DNA from: JAYOFM01 sp038117225
Lineage (GTDB): Bacteria; Pseudomonadota; Alphaproteobacteria; Rhodospirillales; Casp-alpha2
Direction of reading: 5' to 3'
NCBI GenBank assembly: GCA_038117225.1
Contig: JAYOFM010000081.1
Span: forward strand, 1 to 18,397
Length of the DNA stretch: 18,397 nt
Part shown: in pieces, positions 1 to 7,413 of the stretch
Layout: the number at the start of each line of letters is the position of its first letter
Position numbering within the stretch: the stretch's first letter is position 1
The notes under the pieces: generated by a model
Database searches by the model: none
Told to the model about the DNA's origin: nothing
What the model saw: only the letters and a program-made list of their open reading frames with translations
Program-made: the position numbers and the translations under genes

Positions 1-297
1 CAGCGCCACGAACGAAGCACCGGACATCCAGTCCGCCGCCGTCGCCATGCCGTTGTAGACCGCGGGCACTTCGCGTCCCGCCACGTAATAGGCCGAGACC
101 TCCATCGTCCGCGACAACCAACCGATCACCGCGTAAATGGCGATGGTGAATGCGACAAACAGGATGCCAATGGTGTCGGCACCAAGGCCCATCTGCTCGA
201 GGATCGCCATCAAGATGATGAAGCCTATGAACCCGCCAGTATACAGGCCATAGACGCGACTGAGATTGTCGATGAATCTTCCTTGAATCCTAAACAT
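1..297 (-). CDS. Sodium:solute symporter, large subunit (N-terminal 99 aa, partial)
   Basis: This is the first 99 residues of a sodium/solute symporter (SSS) family permease; the rest lies beyond the window's left edge. Reading the minus strand from ATG at 297 gives an open frame to base 1. Two membrane segments are visible (about residues 17-35 and 42-61), followed by YYVAGR (70-75) and ATAADWMSGASF (85-96), a signature typical of acetate/ActP-like SSS members. A GGAGAGGG ribosome site sits just before the ATG. The gene starts 13 nt after the DUF4212 small-subunit stop, so the two form an operon. In this subfamily the permease pairs with a DUF4212 partner and is thought to import small organic acids with sodium. 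The substrate cannot be read from this fragment. Confidence 0.88.
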   Translation of the reverse strand, partial: MFRIQGRFIDNLSRVYGLYTGGFIGFIILMAILEQMGLGADTIGILFVAFTIAIYAVIGWLSRTMEVSAYYVAGREVPAVYNGMATAADWMSGASFVAL

Positions 298-310
298 TAT
301 GTTCCCTCTC

Positions 311-580
311 CTATTCGTCGTCGCCGCCGACGCCGGCTTCAGCGTCGATCTGGTCTTGCCGCCAATTTTGGAAGAAGATCAGAAGCACGAAACCGATCAG
401 CGAACCCTGAACCGGGAAATAGTATCCCAGCGGGAAGCCCAAGAACGAATAGGCGTTCAAGGCTTTAGCATTCCACGGAAGAACAAAGGCAAGCACAAAC
501 CAGATCGCCAAGACCAGGAAGGTCAAACTGCGCGTCTTAGACCAGTGCCGCTCCCGCACCTCTTGAGATATCTCTGTCAT
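311..580 (-). CDS. DUF4212 symporter small subunit
   Basis: An 89-aa membrane protein of the DUF4212 (putative solute:sodium symporter small subunit) family. It has a charged N-terminus, membrane segments at about residues 19-35 and 57-72, and the family-typical stretch FLGFPLGYYFPVQGS (46-60) between them, followed by an acidic C-terminal tail. The length is normal for the family. The start ATG at 580 is preceded by a GAGGGGAG ribosome site. It lies directly upstream of the large symporter subunit, the standard order, and is probably the operon's first gene. It is likely an inner-membrane partner needed for function or stability of the permease; the precise role is inferred from association. 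Confidence 0.9.
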   Translation of the reverse strand: MTEISQEVRERHWSKTRSLTFLVLAIWFVLAFVLPWNAKALNAYSFLGFPLGYYFPVQGSLIGFVLLIFFQNWRQDQIDAEAGVGGDDE

Positions 581-757
581 TCGTCAAGTCTCCCCTCAAG
601 TATTTGCGTCCCCGTCAAACCATGCGACAACACTGCCACGGGCGCGATTATGCATCATTAAGCATTTTCCGCAACAGGTGGATCGAATATAGGCTTTTTT
701 ACACTTGACTTTTCATCAATTACCCCAACGCGTTGGTTCAATTTGCGGGCAGAAACA

Positions 758-1441
758 GTGAAAAGATTTCTCGACACCACACGCGATATTTTGGGCATGA
801 TCGCCGAGCGTTTCACGCCCCGATTCGACAACGGCCCCATCGACAACCTTGAAGAGTTGGAGCGATTCGTTACAACGCGCGCCGCGTTCATCGCGCAGAA
901 AACCATGTACGGCTACATCAAAACCCGGATGGGCACCAAGTATCCGGAGATGTTCCGCGACGATGCCATCATCGTTGGCGTCAACCTCGCCAAGATGCAC
1001 ATGTTTGCCGCGTGTTTGTCCGATTTAACGATTTTTGCATCGGCTGTGGCGCTGGATTCAAGGGATATTAACGATGCCGTCCGGCGCACCGTCGCGTTAC
1101 GGTTCTATCGCCACGGAATTGCCGAGAACCCGGACGACAGCGTCGAGAAGTTCTCGCCCGATGAAGCGATCGCGGCGTTCGAAACACGCCTGACCGGCGT
1201 CGAGTGGAGCGGCCGCGCCATGACCCGTGATATCTTTACAGAAGGTCCCAAGGCGTTGATGAAATGGGCGCCGGTCGCCGAGAATCTCAAGAAACTGGAC
1301 GTTGAGCCGGCGCAGAACTCGGTCCGATTCGCCTGGAACAACATTCGCGCCAATTTGAGGAAACGTCTGGACGCGGAGGCAATTCAACAATGCCTGCTTG
1401 CATCCAGGGACCGCAATGCGAAGGCCACGGACCTGGCATGA
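758..1441 (+). CDS. Conserved-looking hypothetical protein upstream of exonuclease-CBS-DUF294 gene
   Basis: A soluble protein of about 227 aa that I do not recognise. It has no signal peptide or membrane segment and is predicted to be mostly helical; a run KTMYGYIKTRMGTKYPEMF lies in the first third and a basic helical stretch near the C-terminus. No catalytic motif is apparent. The frame is open from TTG at 743, but GTG at 758 follows a modest GGGCAG ribosome-like site and is preferred; no in-frame ATG exists upstream. The stop lies 10 nt before the next ATG, so it is almost certainly co-transcribed with the exonuclease-CBS-DUF294 gene and divergent from the symporter operon. The context suggests a role together with the DUF294 protein, but no function can be assigned. 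Confidence 0.8.
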   Translation: MKRFLDTTRDILGMIAERFTPRFDNGPIDNLEELERFVTTRAAFIAQKTMYGYIKTRMGTKYPEMFRDDAIIVGVNLAKMHMFAACLSDLTIFASAVALDSRDINDAVRRTVALRFYRHGIAENPDDSVEKFSPDEAIAAFETRLTGVEWSGRAMTRDIFTEGPKALMKWAPVAENLKKLDVEPAQNSVRFAWNNIRANLRKRLDAEAIQQCLLASRDRNAKATDLA

Positions 1442-1451
1442 GGGACGCCGC

Positions 1452-3581
1452 ATGAGCTTTCAAAACGGTCAACGGGGCATCTCCGGCCTGCCGCTGAGCA
1501 CCATTACGGCTGTCGTGCTCGACAGCGAGACCACGGGACTGGACATCGCCAAGGACCGCATGATCGAACTGGCCGCGGTCCGGGTGGACCACGGCCGGAT
1601 GACCGAAGATCATTTCAGCGCCGTGATCAATCCAGGCGTCCCGATCCCACAGCGCTCGACCGAAATTCACGGGATCGTCGACGCCGACGTCGCCGATGCC
1701 GAGTCCTTTGCCCCTGCCATGGCGCGGTTTTCTGACTGGGCGGGACACGACGTGGTTATGGCCTATTCCATCGGGTTCGACATCGCCGTCATGAGGGCCG
1801 AGCATGAGCGCGCCGGCGTCAAGTGGGTCCCTCCCCGGTGTCTGGACATCCGACACTTGGTCAAAGTCGTGGCGCCGACATTACCCAAGGAATCGCTGGA
1901 AATCACAGCAGAATGGCTAGGAATCGAGATCACCGACCGGCACCGCGCACTGGGCGATGCCAAGGCCGCGGCGGAAGTCTTCCTGGCCCTGATTCCAAAA
2001 CTGAAAGCCAACAACATTGTCACCTTGGCCCAGGCCGAGCGTGCCTGCCTGCGTCTCGGCACACGCCTGAGTGAAGAGGCGCAAGCCGGCTGGCATGACG
2101 TGTCGGCGCGTGCCAATGCCGGGCCGCGGCTGGTATCTGAGTATGCGCGGGTCGATTCCTTTGCCTACCGGTATCGGGTCGTGGACCTGATGCACGCGCC
2201 GCCCGAAACCATCGCTCCCGCCGCGACGCTGAGGGACGCCTTGAACAAGATGATGGACCGCAGGATCAGTTCGGTGTTCGTCGTCGATGAGGCCACGCCA
2301 CGGACTTATGCCATAGTCACCGAGCGCGACGTTCTGCGGGCGATCGGCGGCGACGGCCCACCGGCGCTGGACAAGCCTGTCTCCACCTACGCCAAGGGGC
2401 CGCTGGTGACGATCGAGAGTAACGAGTTCGTCTATCGCGCTATCACGCGGATGGCGTCCAAGAACTTTCGCCACCTCGGCATCGTCGATTCAAGCGGCAA
2501 CTTGATCGGCGCGCTGAGCGCCCGCGACCTCCTGAAACAACGGGCGGGCGCGGCCATGGCGCTGGGCGAAACAATCGATATCGCAGCGACGCCGACGGAA
2601 CTCGGTCGGATATGGGCAAGTCTGACCCTTGTCGCCCGCGGATTGGTGTTCGAGGAGGTCGATCCCCGCGACATCACGGCCATCGTATCGCGCGAACTTC
2701 GCGCGCTGACCCGCCGCGCGACGCAACTCGCCGAACAACAGTTGGAGGCCGAGGGCCTGGGCCCGGCCCCGTGCCCCTATGCGATGCTGGTACTTGGCTC
2801 CGGCGGGCGCGGTGAGAGCATGCTGTCAATGGACCAGGACAATGCCCTCATCTATGCCGAGGGCGACCCCGGCAGCGACACCGACAAGTGGTTTGCCCGT
2901 CTGGGGAGCATTGTCGCCGATACCCTGAATGACGCCGGCGTCATCTATTGTCCCGGCGGGATCATGGCGATGAACGACGCTTGGCGCATGGACACCAAGC
3001 GCTGGCGCGACACGGTCGCCCACTGGATCGGAAACGCGCGGCCCGAAGACCTGCTGAACAGCGACATTTTCTTTGATGCCGTCACAGTGTACGGCGACAG
3101 ATCACTGGGCGAGGCGCTGCGCGACGACGCCATGCGGGCCGCCAAGGACCAGTCGAATTTCATCAACACCATATCGGCCAAGGCGTCTGAGTTCTCTTCG
3201 CCGATCGGCATGTTCGGCCGCATCAAGACAGATGACGGCCGCGTCGATCTGAAGCTCTGCGGAATTCTGCCGATTTTCTCGGCGGCTCGGGTCGTTGCCC
3301 TGAAACACGGGATTGCCGAGCGCTCGACACCGGGACGGCTGACAGCGGCGCAAGCGAAGGACGTACAAGGCGCCCATGTCATCGGCAACTTGATCGATGC
3401 GCACCGCATCATGCTGGGTGCGATAATCAAGCAACAACTTCGCGACATCGAGATGGGTATTCACTTGTCGAACAAGGTGAATTTGGCGGACCTCGACTCG
3501 CATGAACACCAGGAACTGAAATGGGCGCTGGAGCAATCATCTCAGATTACCGATCTGCTTGGCACCATTGCGCGATTTTGA
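1452..3581 (+). CDS. DnaQ-like 3'-5' exonuclease / CBS pair / DUF294 nucleotidyltransferase-like fusion
   Basis: A 709-aa multidomain cytoplasmic protein. Residues about 17-185 form a DEDDh exonuclease domain: D24 and E26 in LDSETTGLD, D110 in SIGFDI, and H164 with D169 in HRALGDA. Residues about 240-365 form a CBS-domain pair, an adenine-nucleotide-sensing module (ITERDVLRAI-like and LIGALSARDLL segments). Residues about 375-560 are a DUF294 nucleotidyltransferase-like domain with GSGGRGES (449-456) and D461/D463 in DQDNALIY; the rest is DUF294 C-terminal. ATG 1452 is chosen over an upstream in-frame ATG (1398) because GAGGGAC precedes it and the earlier start runs into the upstream gene. 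Active-site residues look intact. CBS-DUF294 proteins are often neighbours of DUF4212/SSS symporters, as here; a regulatory nucleotidylation role is inferred by analogy with GlnD-like folds. Confidence 0.9.
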   Translation: MSFQNGQRGISGLPLSTITAVVLDSETTGLDIAKDRMIELAAVRVDHGRMTEDHFSAVINPGVPIPQRSTEIHGIVDADVADAESFAPAMARFSDWAGHDVVMAYSIGFDIAVMRAEHERAGVKWVPPRCLDIRHLVKVVAPTLPKESLEITAEWLGIEITDRHRALGDAKAAAEVFLALIPKLKANNIVTLAQAERACLRLGTRLSEEAQAGWHDVSARANAGPRLVSEYARVDSFAYRYRVVDLMHAPPETIAPAATLRDALNKMMDRRISSVFVVDEATPRTYAIVTERDVLRAIGGDGPPALDKPVSTYAKGPLVTIESNEFVYRAITRMASKNFRHLGIVDSSGNLIGALSARDLLKQRAGAAMALGETIDIAATPTELGRIWASLTLVARGLVFEEVDPRDITAIVSRELRALTRRATQLAEQQLEAEGLGPAPCPYAMLVLGSGGRGESMLSMDQDNALIYAEGDPGSDTDKWFARLGSIVADTLNDAGVIYCPGGIMAMNDAWRMDTKRWRDTVAHWIGNARPEDLLNSDIFFDAVTVYGDRSLGEALRDDAMRAAKDQSNFINTISAKASEFSSPIGMFGRIKTDDGRVDLKLCGILPIFSAARVVALKHGIAERSTPGRLTAAQAKDVQGAHVIGNLIDAHRIMLGAIIKQQLRDIEMGIHLSNKVNLADLDSHEHQELKWALEQSSQITDLLGTIARF

Positions 3582-3589
3582 TCAAAATC
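3574..3589. repeat. Perfect 16-bp palindrome spanning the stop codon
   Basis: GATTTTGATCAAAATC is its own reverse complement and contains the TGA stop of the exonuclease-CBS-DUF294 gene. It is too AT-rich and lacks a loop and T-tract for a standard terminator. It could be a protein-binding site or a chance palindrome. Confidence 0.5.
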
Positions 3590-3728
3590 CGTCGGTGCAG
3601 ATCACCAGAGCAGACGGCATAGTGGGCGCGGTGTCCTAGCCGCCCGCAAATTCGCACCCGCCGGTCGGATCGCCAGTCCGCAAACGGGATCAATTTTGGT
3701 CGCCGTCAACGGATCGCATGACACGTCG

Positions 3729-3757
3729 TTGCACGCCACGCCCGCAGCCTTTACAAG
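3729..3757 (+). promoter_or_regulatory. Candidate sigma70-type promoter for ettA
   Basis: TTGCAC (3729-3734) and TACAAG (3752-3757) are separated by exactly 17 bp. Transcription would start near 3764, giving a leader of about 35 nt with CGGAG before the ATG at 3799. This is consistent with ettA having its own promoter in the 217-bp gap after the previous gene. Only pattern matching supports it. Confidence 0.4.
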
Positions 3758-3798
3758 ACCGCAAACACCCATCCTCGCCAGCCTTTCGGAGCCGTACC

Positions 3799-5481
3799 AT
3801 GGCCAGTTACCAGTATTCATACGTCATCAAGGACCTGTCGAAGACATTTCCCGGCGGCAAACAGATCCTCAAGGGCATTACCCTGTCATTCATGCCCGAC
3901 GCCAAGATTGGCGTGCTCGGCGTTAACGGCGCCGGCAAATCGACGCTGATGAAAGTCATGGCCGGGATCGACACGGATATCAGCGGCGAGGTGTGGGCCG
4001 CCGACGGGGTGCGCGTCGGCTATCTGGAGCAGGAACCGCAACTGGATTCGGCGCTCAGCGTCGAGGAAAACGTCATGGCCGGTCTCGGTGGGGTCAAGGA
4101 CGACCTTGATCGTTTTAACGAGATTAGCGAAAAATTCGCCGAACCCATGGACGATGACGAAATGAACGCGCTGCTCGCCGAACAAGGCGAATTGCAGGAA
4201 AAGATCGACGCCGCCAACGGCTGGGAACTGGAACGCACCATCGAGATCGCCATGGATGCCCTGCGCTGCCCACCGGCCGATGCCAGGGTCGATAAATTGT
4301 CGGGCGGCGAACGGCGACGCATCGCGCTGTGTCGGTTGTTGTTACAAAAGCCCGAAGTGCTTCTGCTGGATGAACCGACCAACCATCTTGACGCGGAATC
4401 CGTCGCCTGGCTGGAACACCATCTCAGGGAATACGACGGCACCGTGTTAATGGTCACCCATGACCGCTACTTCCTGGACAACGTCACCGGTTGGATCCTC
4501 GAACTCGACCGCGGCAACGGAGTGCCCTACCAGGGCAACTATTCGGCCTGGCTGGAGCAAAAGCAGAAGCGTCTGGGTCAGGAAGAACGCGAGGAGTCGG
4601 CGCGCCAGCGCGTACTCGCCCGCGAGCTCGACTGGATTCGCCAAAGCCCGCGCGCGCGCCAGGCCAAGTCCAAGGCCCGCATCACCTCCTACGAGGACCT
4701 GCTGGCGAAGTCGCGTGATCTCTCGCCGGGCACGGCGCAGATCGTCATTCCGCCTGGGCCGCGTCTCGGTGATCTGGTGATCGAGGCCAAGGATCTGCGC
4801 AAGGGTTACGGTAACCAATTGCTGATCGAGGGCCTCAGCTTCAAACTGCCACCGGGCGGCATCGTCGGCGTCATCGGCGCCAACGGCGCCGGTAAGACGA
4901 CGATGTTTCGATTGATCACGGGCCAGGAGGAACCCGACGGCGGCGAAATTCGCGTCGGCGAAACGGCAGTGCTCGGTTATGTGGATCAATCACGCGACGC
5001 GCTTGATGACACGAAGAACGTGTGGGAGGAAATTTCCGGCGGTCTCGACGAGATTGAGCTCGGCAAGCGCACCATGCAAAGTCGCGCCTATGTGGCGCAG
5101 TTCAATTTCAAGGGCGGCGACCAGCAGAAAAAGGTGGGCCAGCTTTCAGGCGGCGAGCGCAACCGCGTGCATCTCGCCAAGATGCTGAAGTCCGGCGCCA
5201 ACGTGCTGCTGTTGGACGAACCGACCAACGATCTCGATGTGGAGACTCTGCGCGCGCTGGAAGACGCGCTGGCCGATTTTGCCGGCTGTGCCGTCGTCAT
5301 CAGCCATGATCGCTGGTTCCTCGACCGGCTGGCGACCCACATCATCGCCTTCGAGGGCAACAGCCAGGTGGTCTGGTTCGAAGGCAACTATGAGGACTAC
5401 GAAGCCGACAAGAAACGCCGCCTCGGCGACGATGCCGACCAGCCGCATCGCATCAAGTACAAGCCGCTGACGCGGGATTAG
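3799..5481 (+). CDS. ettA: Energy-dependent translational throttle protein EttA (ABC-F ATPase)
   Basis: A 560-aa soluble ABC-F protein with two nucleotide-binding domains and no membrane segments. Domain 1 has Walker A GVNGAGKST (41-49), signature LSGGE (167-171), Walker B LLLDEPTNHLD (188-198) and switch H221. Domain 2 has GANGAGKTT (360-368), LSGGE (449-453) and LLLDEPTNDLD (470-480). A charged helical linker (about 250-310) joins them, and an insertion at about 95-145 matches the EttA arm. Length is close to E. coli EttA (555 aa). EttA binds the ribosomal E site and gates the first elongation step according to ATP/ADP level. The frame extends upstream to 3718, but ATG 3799 has a CGGAG site and the family-typical start. 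Its stop overlaps that of the convergent MlaC gene by 4 bp. Confidence 0.95.
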   Translation: MASYQYSYVIKDLSKTFPGGKQILKGITLSFMPDAKIGVLGVNGAGKSTLMKVMAGIDTDISGEVWAADGVRVGYLEQEPQLDSALSVEENVMAGLGGVKDDLDRFNEISEKFAEPMDDDEMNALLAEQGELQEKIDAANGWELERTIEIAMDALRCPPADARVDKLSGGERRRIALCRLLLQKPEVLLLDEPTNHLDAESVAWLEHHLREYDGTVLMVTHDRYFLDNVTGWILELDRGNGVPYQGNYSAWLEQKQKRLGQEEREESARQRVLARELDWIRQSPRARQAKSKARITSYEDLLAKSRDLSPGTAQIVIPPGPRLGDLVIEAKDLRKGYGNQLLIEGLSFKLPPGGIVGVIGANGAGKTTMFRLITGQEEPDGGEIRVGETAVLGYVDQSRDALDDTKNVWEEISGGLDEIELGKRTMQSRAYVAQFNFKGGDQQKKVGQLSGGERNRVHLAKMLKSGANVLLLDEPTNDLDVETLRALEDALADFAGCAVVISHDRWFLDRLATHIIAFEGNSQVVWFEGNYEDYEADKKRRLGDDADQPHRIKYKPLTRD

Positions 5482-6119
5482 TTGTTTTTGGCTTCCTGAC
5501 GCAGCTGCGCGGTCTTCGCCCGCAATTCTTCCAGCAGACCGCCGACGGAGCCGGTGCGGCGCAGGGTGGAATTGAAATCGCGTTGGTAATTGACGCTCAG
5601 CGACACGCCCTCGATCACCAGATCCAGAACCTTGTAGACCTTGCCATTGGTGCCGACGCGCCACAGCACGCTGACCGGTTTGGTGTCCGCCGCATTGGGG
5701 CGGATGATATCGGTGTAAACCGTGGCGCGGCTGGCATCGTCGGCGACGGCTTTGACGATCTTGAGCGATTCACCGGCATAGGCGGCGAACCGATCAACGT
5801 AGGATACAACCATGAGATCCTCGAACAGCTTCATGTATTCGGCCTGCTGTTCCTTATCGGCTTCCGTCCAGGCCTTGCGACCGAGGGCGAAGCGAGCGAT
5901 GGCCGGGACATGAAACCGCTCGTTGAATAGCGTGCGGAAGTTTTGAATGCGCTGATCACGCAGAACGTTCTCACTGGTCAGCGAATCGATGCCATCCTTC
6001 ACCAGCTTCTCGACGAAACTGACGGCCCCGTCCTCCAACGCATCGGCGTTGGCCGGCAGTGCCGTTGACCATGCCATCGGCGTGACGAGAAGCATAATGA
6101 TCAGAACACGCTTCAGCAT
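5478..6119 (-). CDS. MlaC/Ttg2D-family periplasmic phospholipid-binding protein
   Basis: A 213-aa exported protein of the MlaC (Tol_Tol_Ttg2, ABC transporter auxiliary) family. A basic, hydrophobic signal peptide ends at LPANA, with cleavage predicted before DAL at about residue 26. The mature part has the family's pattern: NFRTLFNERFHVPAIARFALG, KLFEDLMVVSYVDRFAAY, then SVLWRVGTNGKVYKVLDLVIEGVSL and a C-terminal helix. MlaC shuttles phospholipid between outer-membrane and inner-membrane Mla complexes; the hopanoid protein HpnM is a paralogue and cannot be excluded. ATG 6119 has GAGGG eight bases upstream; the longer frame begins with TTG and is less likely. No mlaFED, mlaD or hopanoid gene is adjacent: it stands alone, convergent with ettA and divergent from the ArsR gene. 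Confidence 0.88.
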   Translation of the reverse strand: MLKRVLIIMLLVTPMAWSTALPANADALEDGAVSFVEKLVKDGIDSLTSENVLRDQRIQNFRTLFNERFHVPAIARFALGRKAWTEADKEQQAEYMKLFEDLMVVSYVDRFAAYAGESLKIVKAVADDASRATVYTDIIRPNAADTKPVSVLWRVGTNGKVYKVLDLVIEGVSLSVNYQRDFNSTLRRTGSVGGLLEELRAKTAQLRQEAKNN

Positions 6120-6181
6120 TCTCGCGCCCTCAGGCAATTTCGCCTCCCCCCTCAATCCTGCTTATGGGCTCGAAAGCTATT

Positions 6182-6194
6182 GAACACAGCGTTC
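6182..6194. promoter_or_regulatory. GAAC-N5-GTTC inverted repeat, copy 1
   Basis: The core of TTGAACACAGCGTTCAA (6180-6196), a perfect 6-bp inverted repeat with a 5-bp spacer, about 60 bp upstream of the MlaC gene's start. A second GAAC-N5-GTTC lies 110 bp away in the same intergenic region. A dyad of this kind upstream of a gene is typical of a dimeric regulator site; the regulator is unknown. Confidence 0.4.
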
Positions 6195-6291
6195 AAGTCA
6201 AGGGCGACCTTCACCAAATGCTCAAATTAACCGACACGCGGGCTCGTTTCTGCGAAGCAAGGCGTCTCTGTCCGAAAATTATTCTTCTCCG

Positions 6292-6304
6292 GAACATACG
6301 GTTC
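6292..6304. promoter_or_regulatory. GAAC-N5-GTTC inverted repeat, copy 2
   Basis: GAACATACGGTTC repeats the spacing and half-sites of the dyad at 6182-6194, and the flanks (CCG left, CGG right) extend the symmetry imperfectly. It lies about 90 bp upstream of the ArsR-methyltransferase start, between the two divergent genes. Confidence 0.35.
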
Positions 6305-6359
6305 GGCGGGCCGGGTAGATGAAAAATTCGTTGCGGCAGATGGAGTCGAAGATTTCTAG

Positions 6360-6388
6360 TTGACATAAAGATATCGTTATATATTTAT
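6360..6388 (+). promoter_or_regulatory. Promoter with embedded ATAAAGATATCGTTAT operator for the ArsR-methyltransferase/metF operon
   Basis: A consensus -35 TTGACA (6360-6365) is followed by a very AT-rich stretch with TATATT/TATTTA -10-like hexamers at 6380-6387. Overlapping the spacer is ATAAAGATATCGTTAT (6365-6380), a 16-bp palindrome centred on GATATC with one mismatched pair. From memory it resembles operators described for alphaproteobacterial ArsR-family (SahR-type) regulators of methionine-cycle genes. Its position would block RNA polymerase, so autoregulation of the downstream ArsR gene is the natural reading. The base composition is sharply different from the surrounding GC-rich DNA. 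Confidence 0.6.
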
Positions 6389-6396
6389 GTTTAATT

Positions 6397-7410
6397 ATGT
6401 TAATGCCCGCAAACGATACCCAACCGCTTGACGGCCTCCTGACCGGCCTTCGCGCCCTCGCCGAACCGACGCGCATGCGCATTCTAGCGTTGTGCCGTGC
6501 CGGCGAATTGACGGTCAGCGAGATCGTCCGAATCCTCGGTCAAAGCCAACCCCGGGTTTCGCGTCATCTCAAATTAATGACCGAAGCCGGAATCCTACAT
6601 CGGGTTCCGGAAGGAAGCTGGGTACTTTATCGTCTAGCGTTCGACGGCCCTGGCGCTATCTTGGCGCGCCATCTGCTGGCCCTCATGCCGGGTAACGATC
6701 ATCAACTGGCGGCCGACCGACGGAGGCTCATGGAGGTCAAGCGGGCCCGTGCCGCCATCGCCGACGATTATTTCCGGCGTCATGCCCAGGAGTGGAATGA
6801 GCTACGCTCGTTGCACGTCGATGAAGCGGAATTGAACGCAGTGGCGCGGCGGCTGCTGGTTGGTGACGGTGGCGCCATCGGTAGCCTGCTCGATATCGGC
6901 ACCGGTACCGGCGAGATGATGAAGGCACTGGCCGCGGATATCGAGATCGGCGAAGGCATCGACATTTCCCGCGATATGCTCGCCGTCGCCCGCACCACAC
7001 TGGAGCAGGCCGGCCTGGAGCATTGCCGGGTCCGCCAGGCCGATCTCTACCGCCTGCCGTTTCCCGCGCACGGCTTCGACGCCGCCGTCATTCATCAGGT
7101 GTTGCATTTTGTCACCGATCCGCCGGGTGCCATCGCCGAAGCAGCGCGGGTGCTTGCACCGGGCGGACGGCTGCTGATCGTCGATTTTGCACCTCACGAT
7201 CAGGAAACCCTGCGCAGCGAACACAATCACCGGCGCCTCGGGTTCGCCGACGCGGAGATTAAGGCCGCGCTGACCGCGGCCGGGTTGAAGACCGAAACCA
7301 TTGAACATCTGCCCGGCGATCCGCTGACGGTAACGTTGTGGCTGGCCCGTAAATCCATGCGCGGTCAGGTCACGCCGTTGCGCGACGTCGACGAAAACGA
7401 GGAAACCTGA
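6397..7410 (+). CDS. ArsR-family regulator fused to SAM-dependent methyltransferase (SahR-like)
   Basis: A 337-aa cytoplasmic fusion. Residues about 15-85 form an ArsR winged helix: ALAEPTRMRILALC, the recognition helix SQPRVSRHLKLM (50-61), then the wing. No ELCVCD-type metal site is present, so it is unlikely to be a metal sensor. Residues about 120-310 are a class I methyltransferase fold with motif I LLDIGTGTGE (164-173), acidic D188 in GIDIS, and HQVLHFVTDP and LAPGGRLLIVDF motifs. Such fusions commonly precede metF in alphaproteobacteria and are thought to sense SAM or SAH and control methionine-cycle genes; that role is inferred here. ATG 6397 or 6403 could start it, and neither has a Shine-Dalgarno site. 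It ends 3 nt before metF, and a palindromic operator lies just upstream. Confidence 0.9.
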   Translation: MLMPANDTQPLDGLLTGLRALAEPTRMRILALCRAGELTVSEIVRILGQSQPRVSRHLKLMTEAGILHRVPEGSWVLYRLAFDGPGAILARHLLALMPGNDHQLAADRRRLMEVKRARAAIADDYFRRHAQEWNELRSLHVDEAELNAVARRLLVGDGGAIGSLLDIGTGTGEMMKALAADIEIGEGIDISRDMLAVARTTLEQAGLEHCRVRQADLYRLPFPAHGFDAAVIHQVLHFVTDPPGAIAEAARVLAPGGRLLIVDFAPHDQETLRSEHNHRRLGFADAEIKAALTAAGLKTETIEHLPGDPLTVTLWLARKSMRGQVTPLRDVDENEET

Positions 7411-7413
7411 ACC

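Noticed and set aside
1287..1856. Minus-strand 189-aa open frame across two plus-strand genes
   Set aside because: It lies antisense to well-supported coding sequence with recognisable exonuclease motifs; a GC-rich shadow frame with no protein features of its own.
3602..3820. Minus-strand 72-aa open frame in the gap before ettA
   Set aside because: It begins inside ettA, has no ribosome site and no protein-like features; a Cys-containing random frame.
6182..6304. GAAC/GTTC dyads as LexA sites
   Set aside because: Alphaproteobacterial LexA sites are direct repeats with a 7-bp spacer. These are inverted repeats with a 5-bp spacer.
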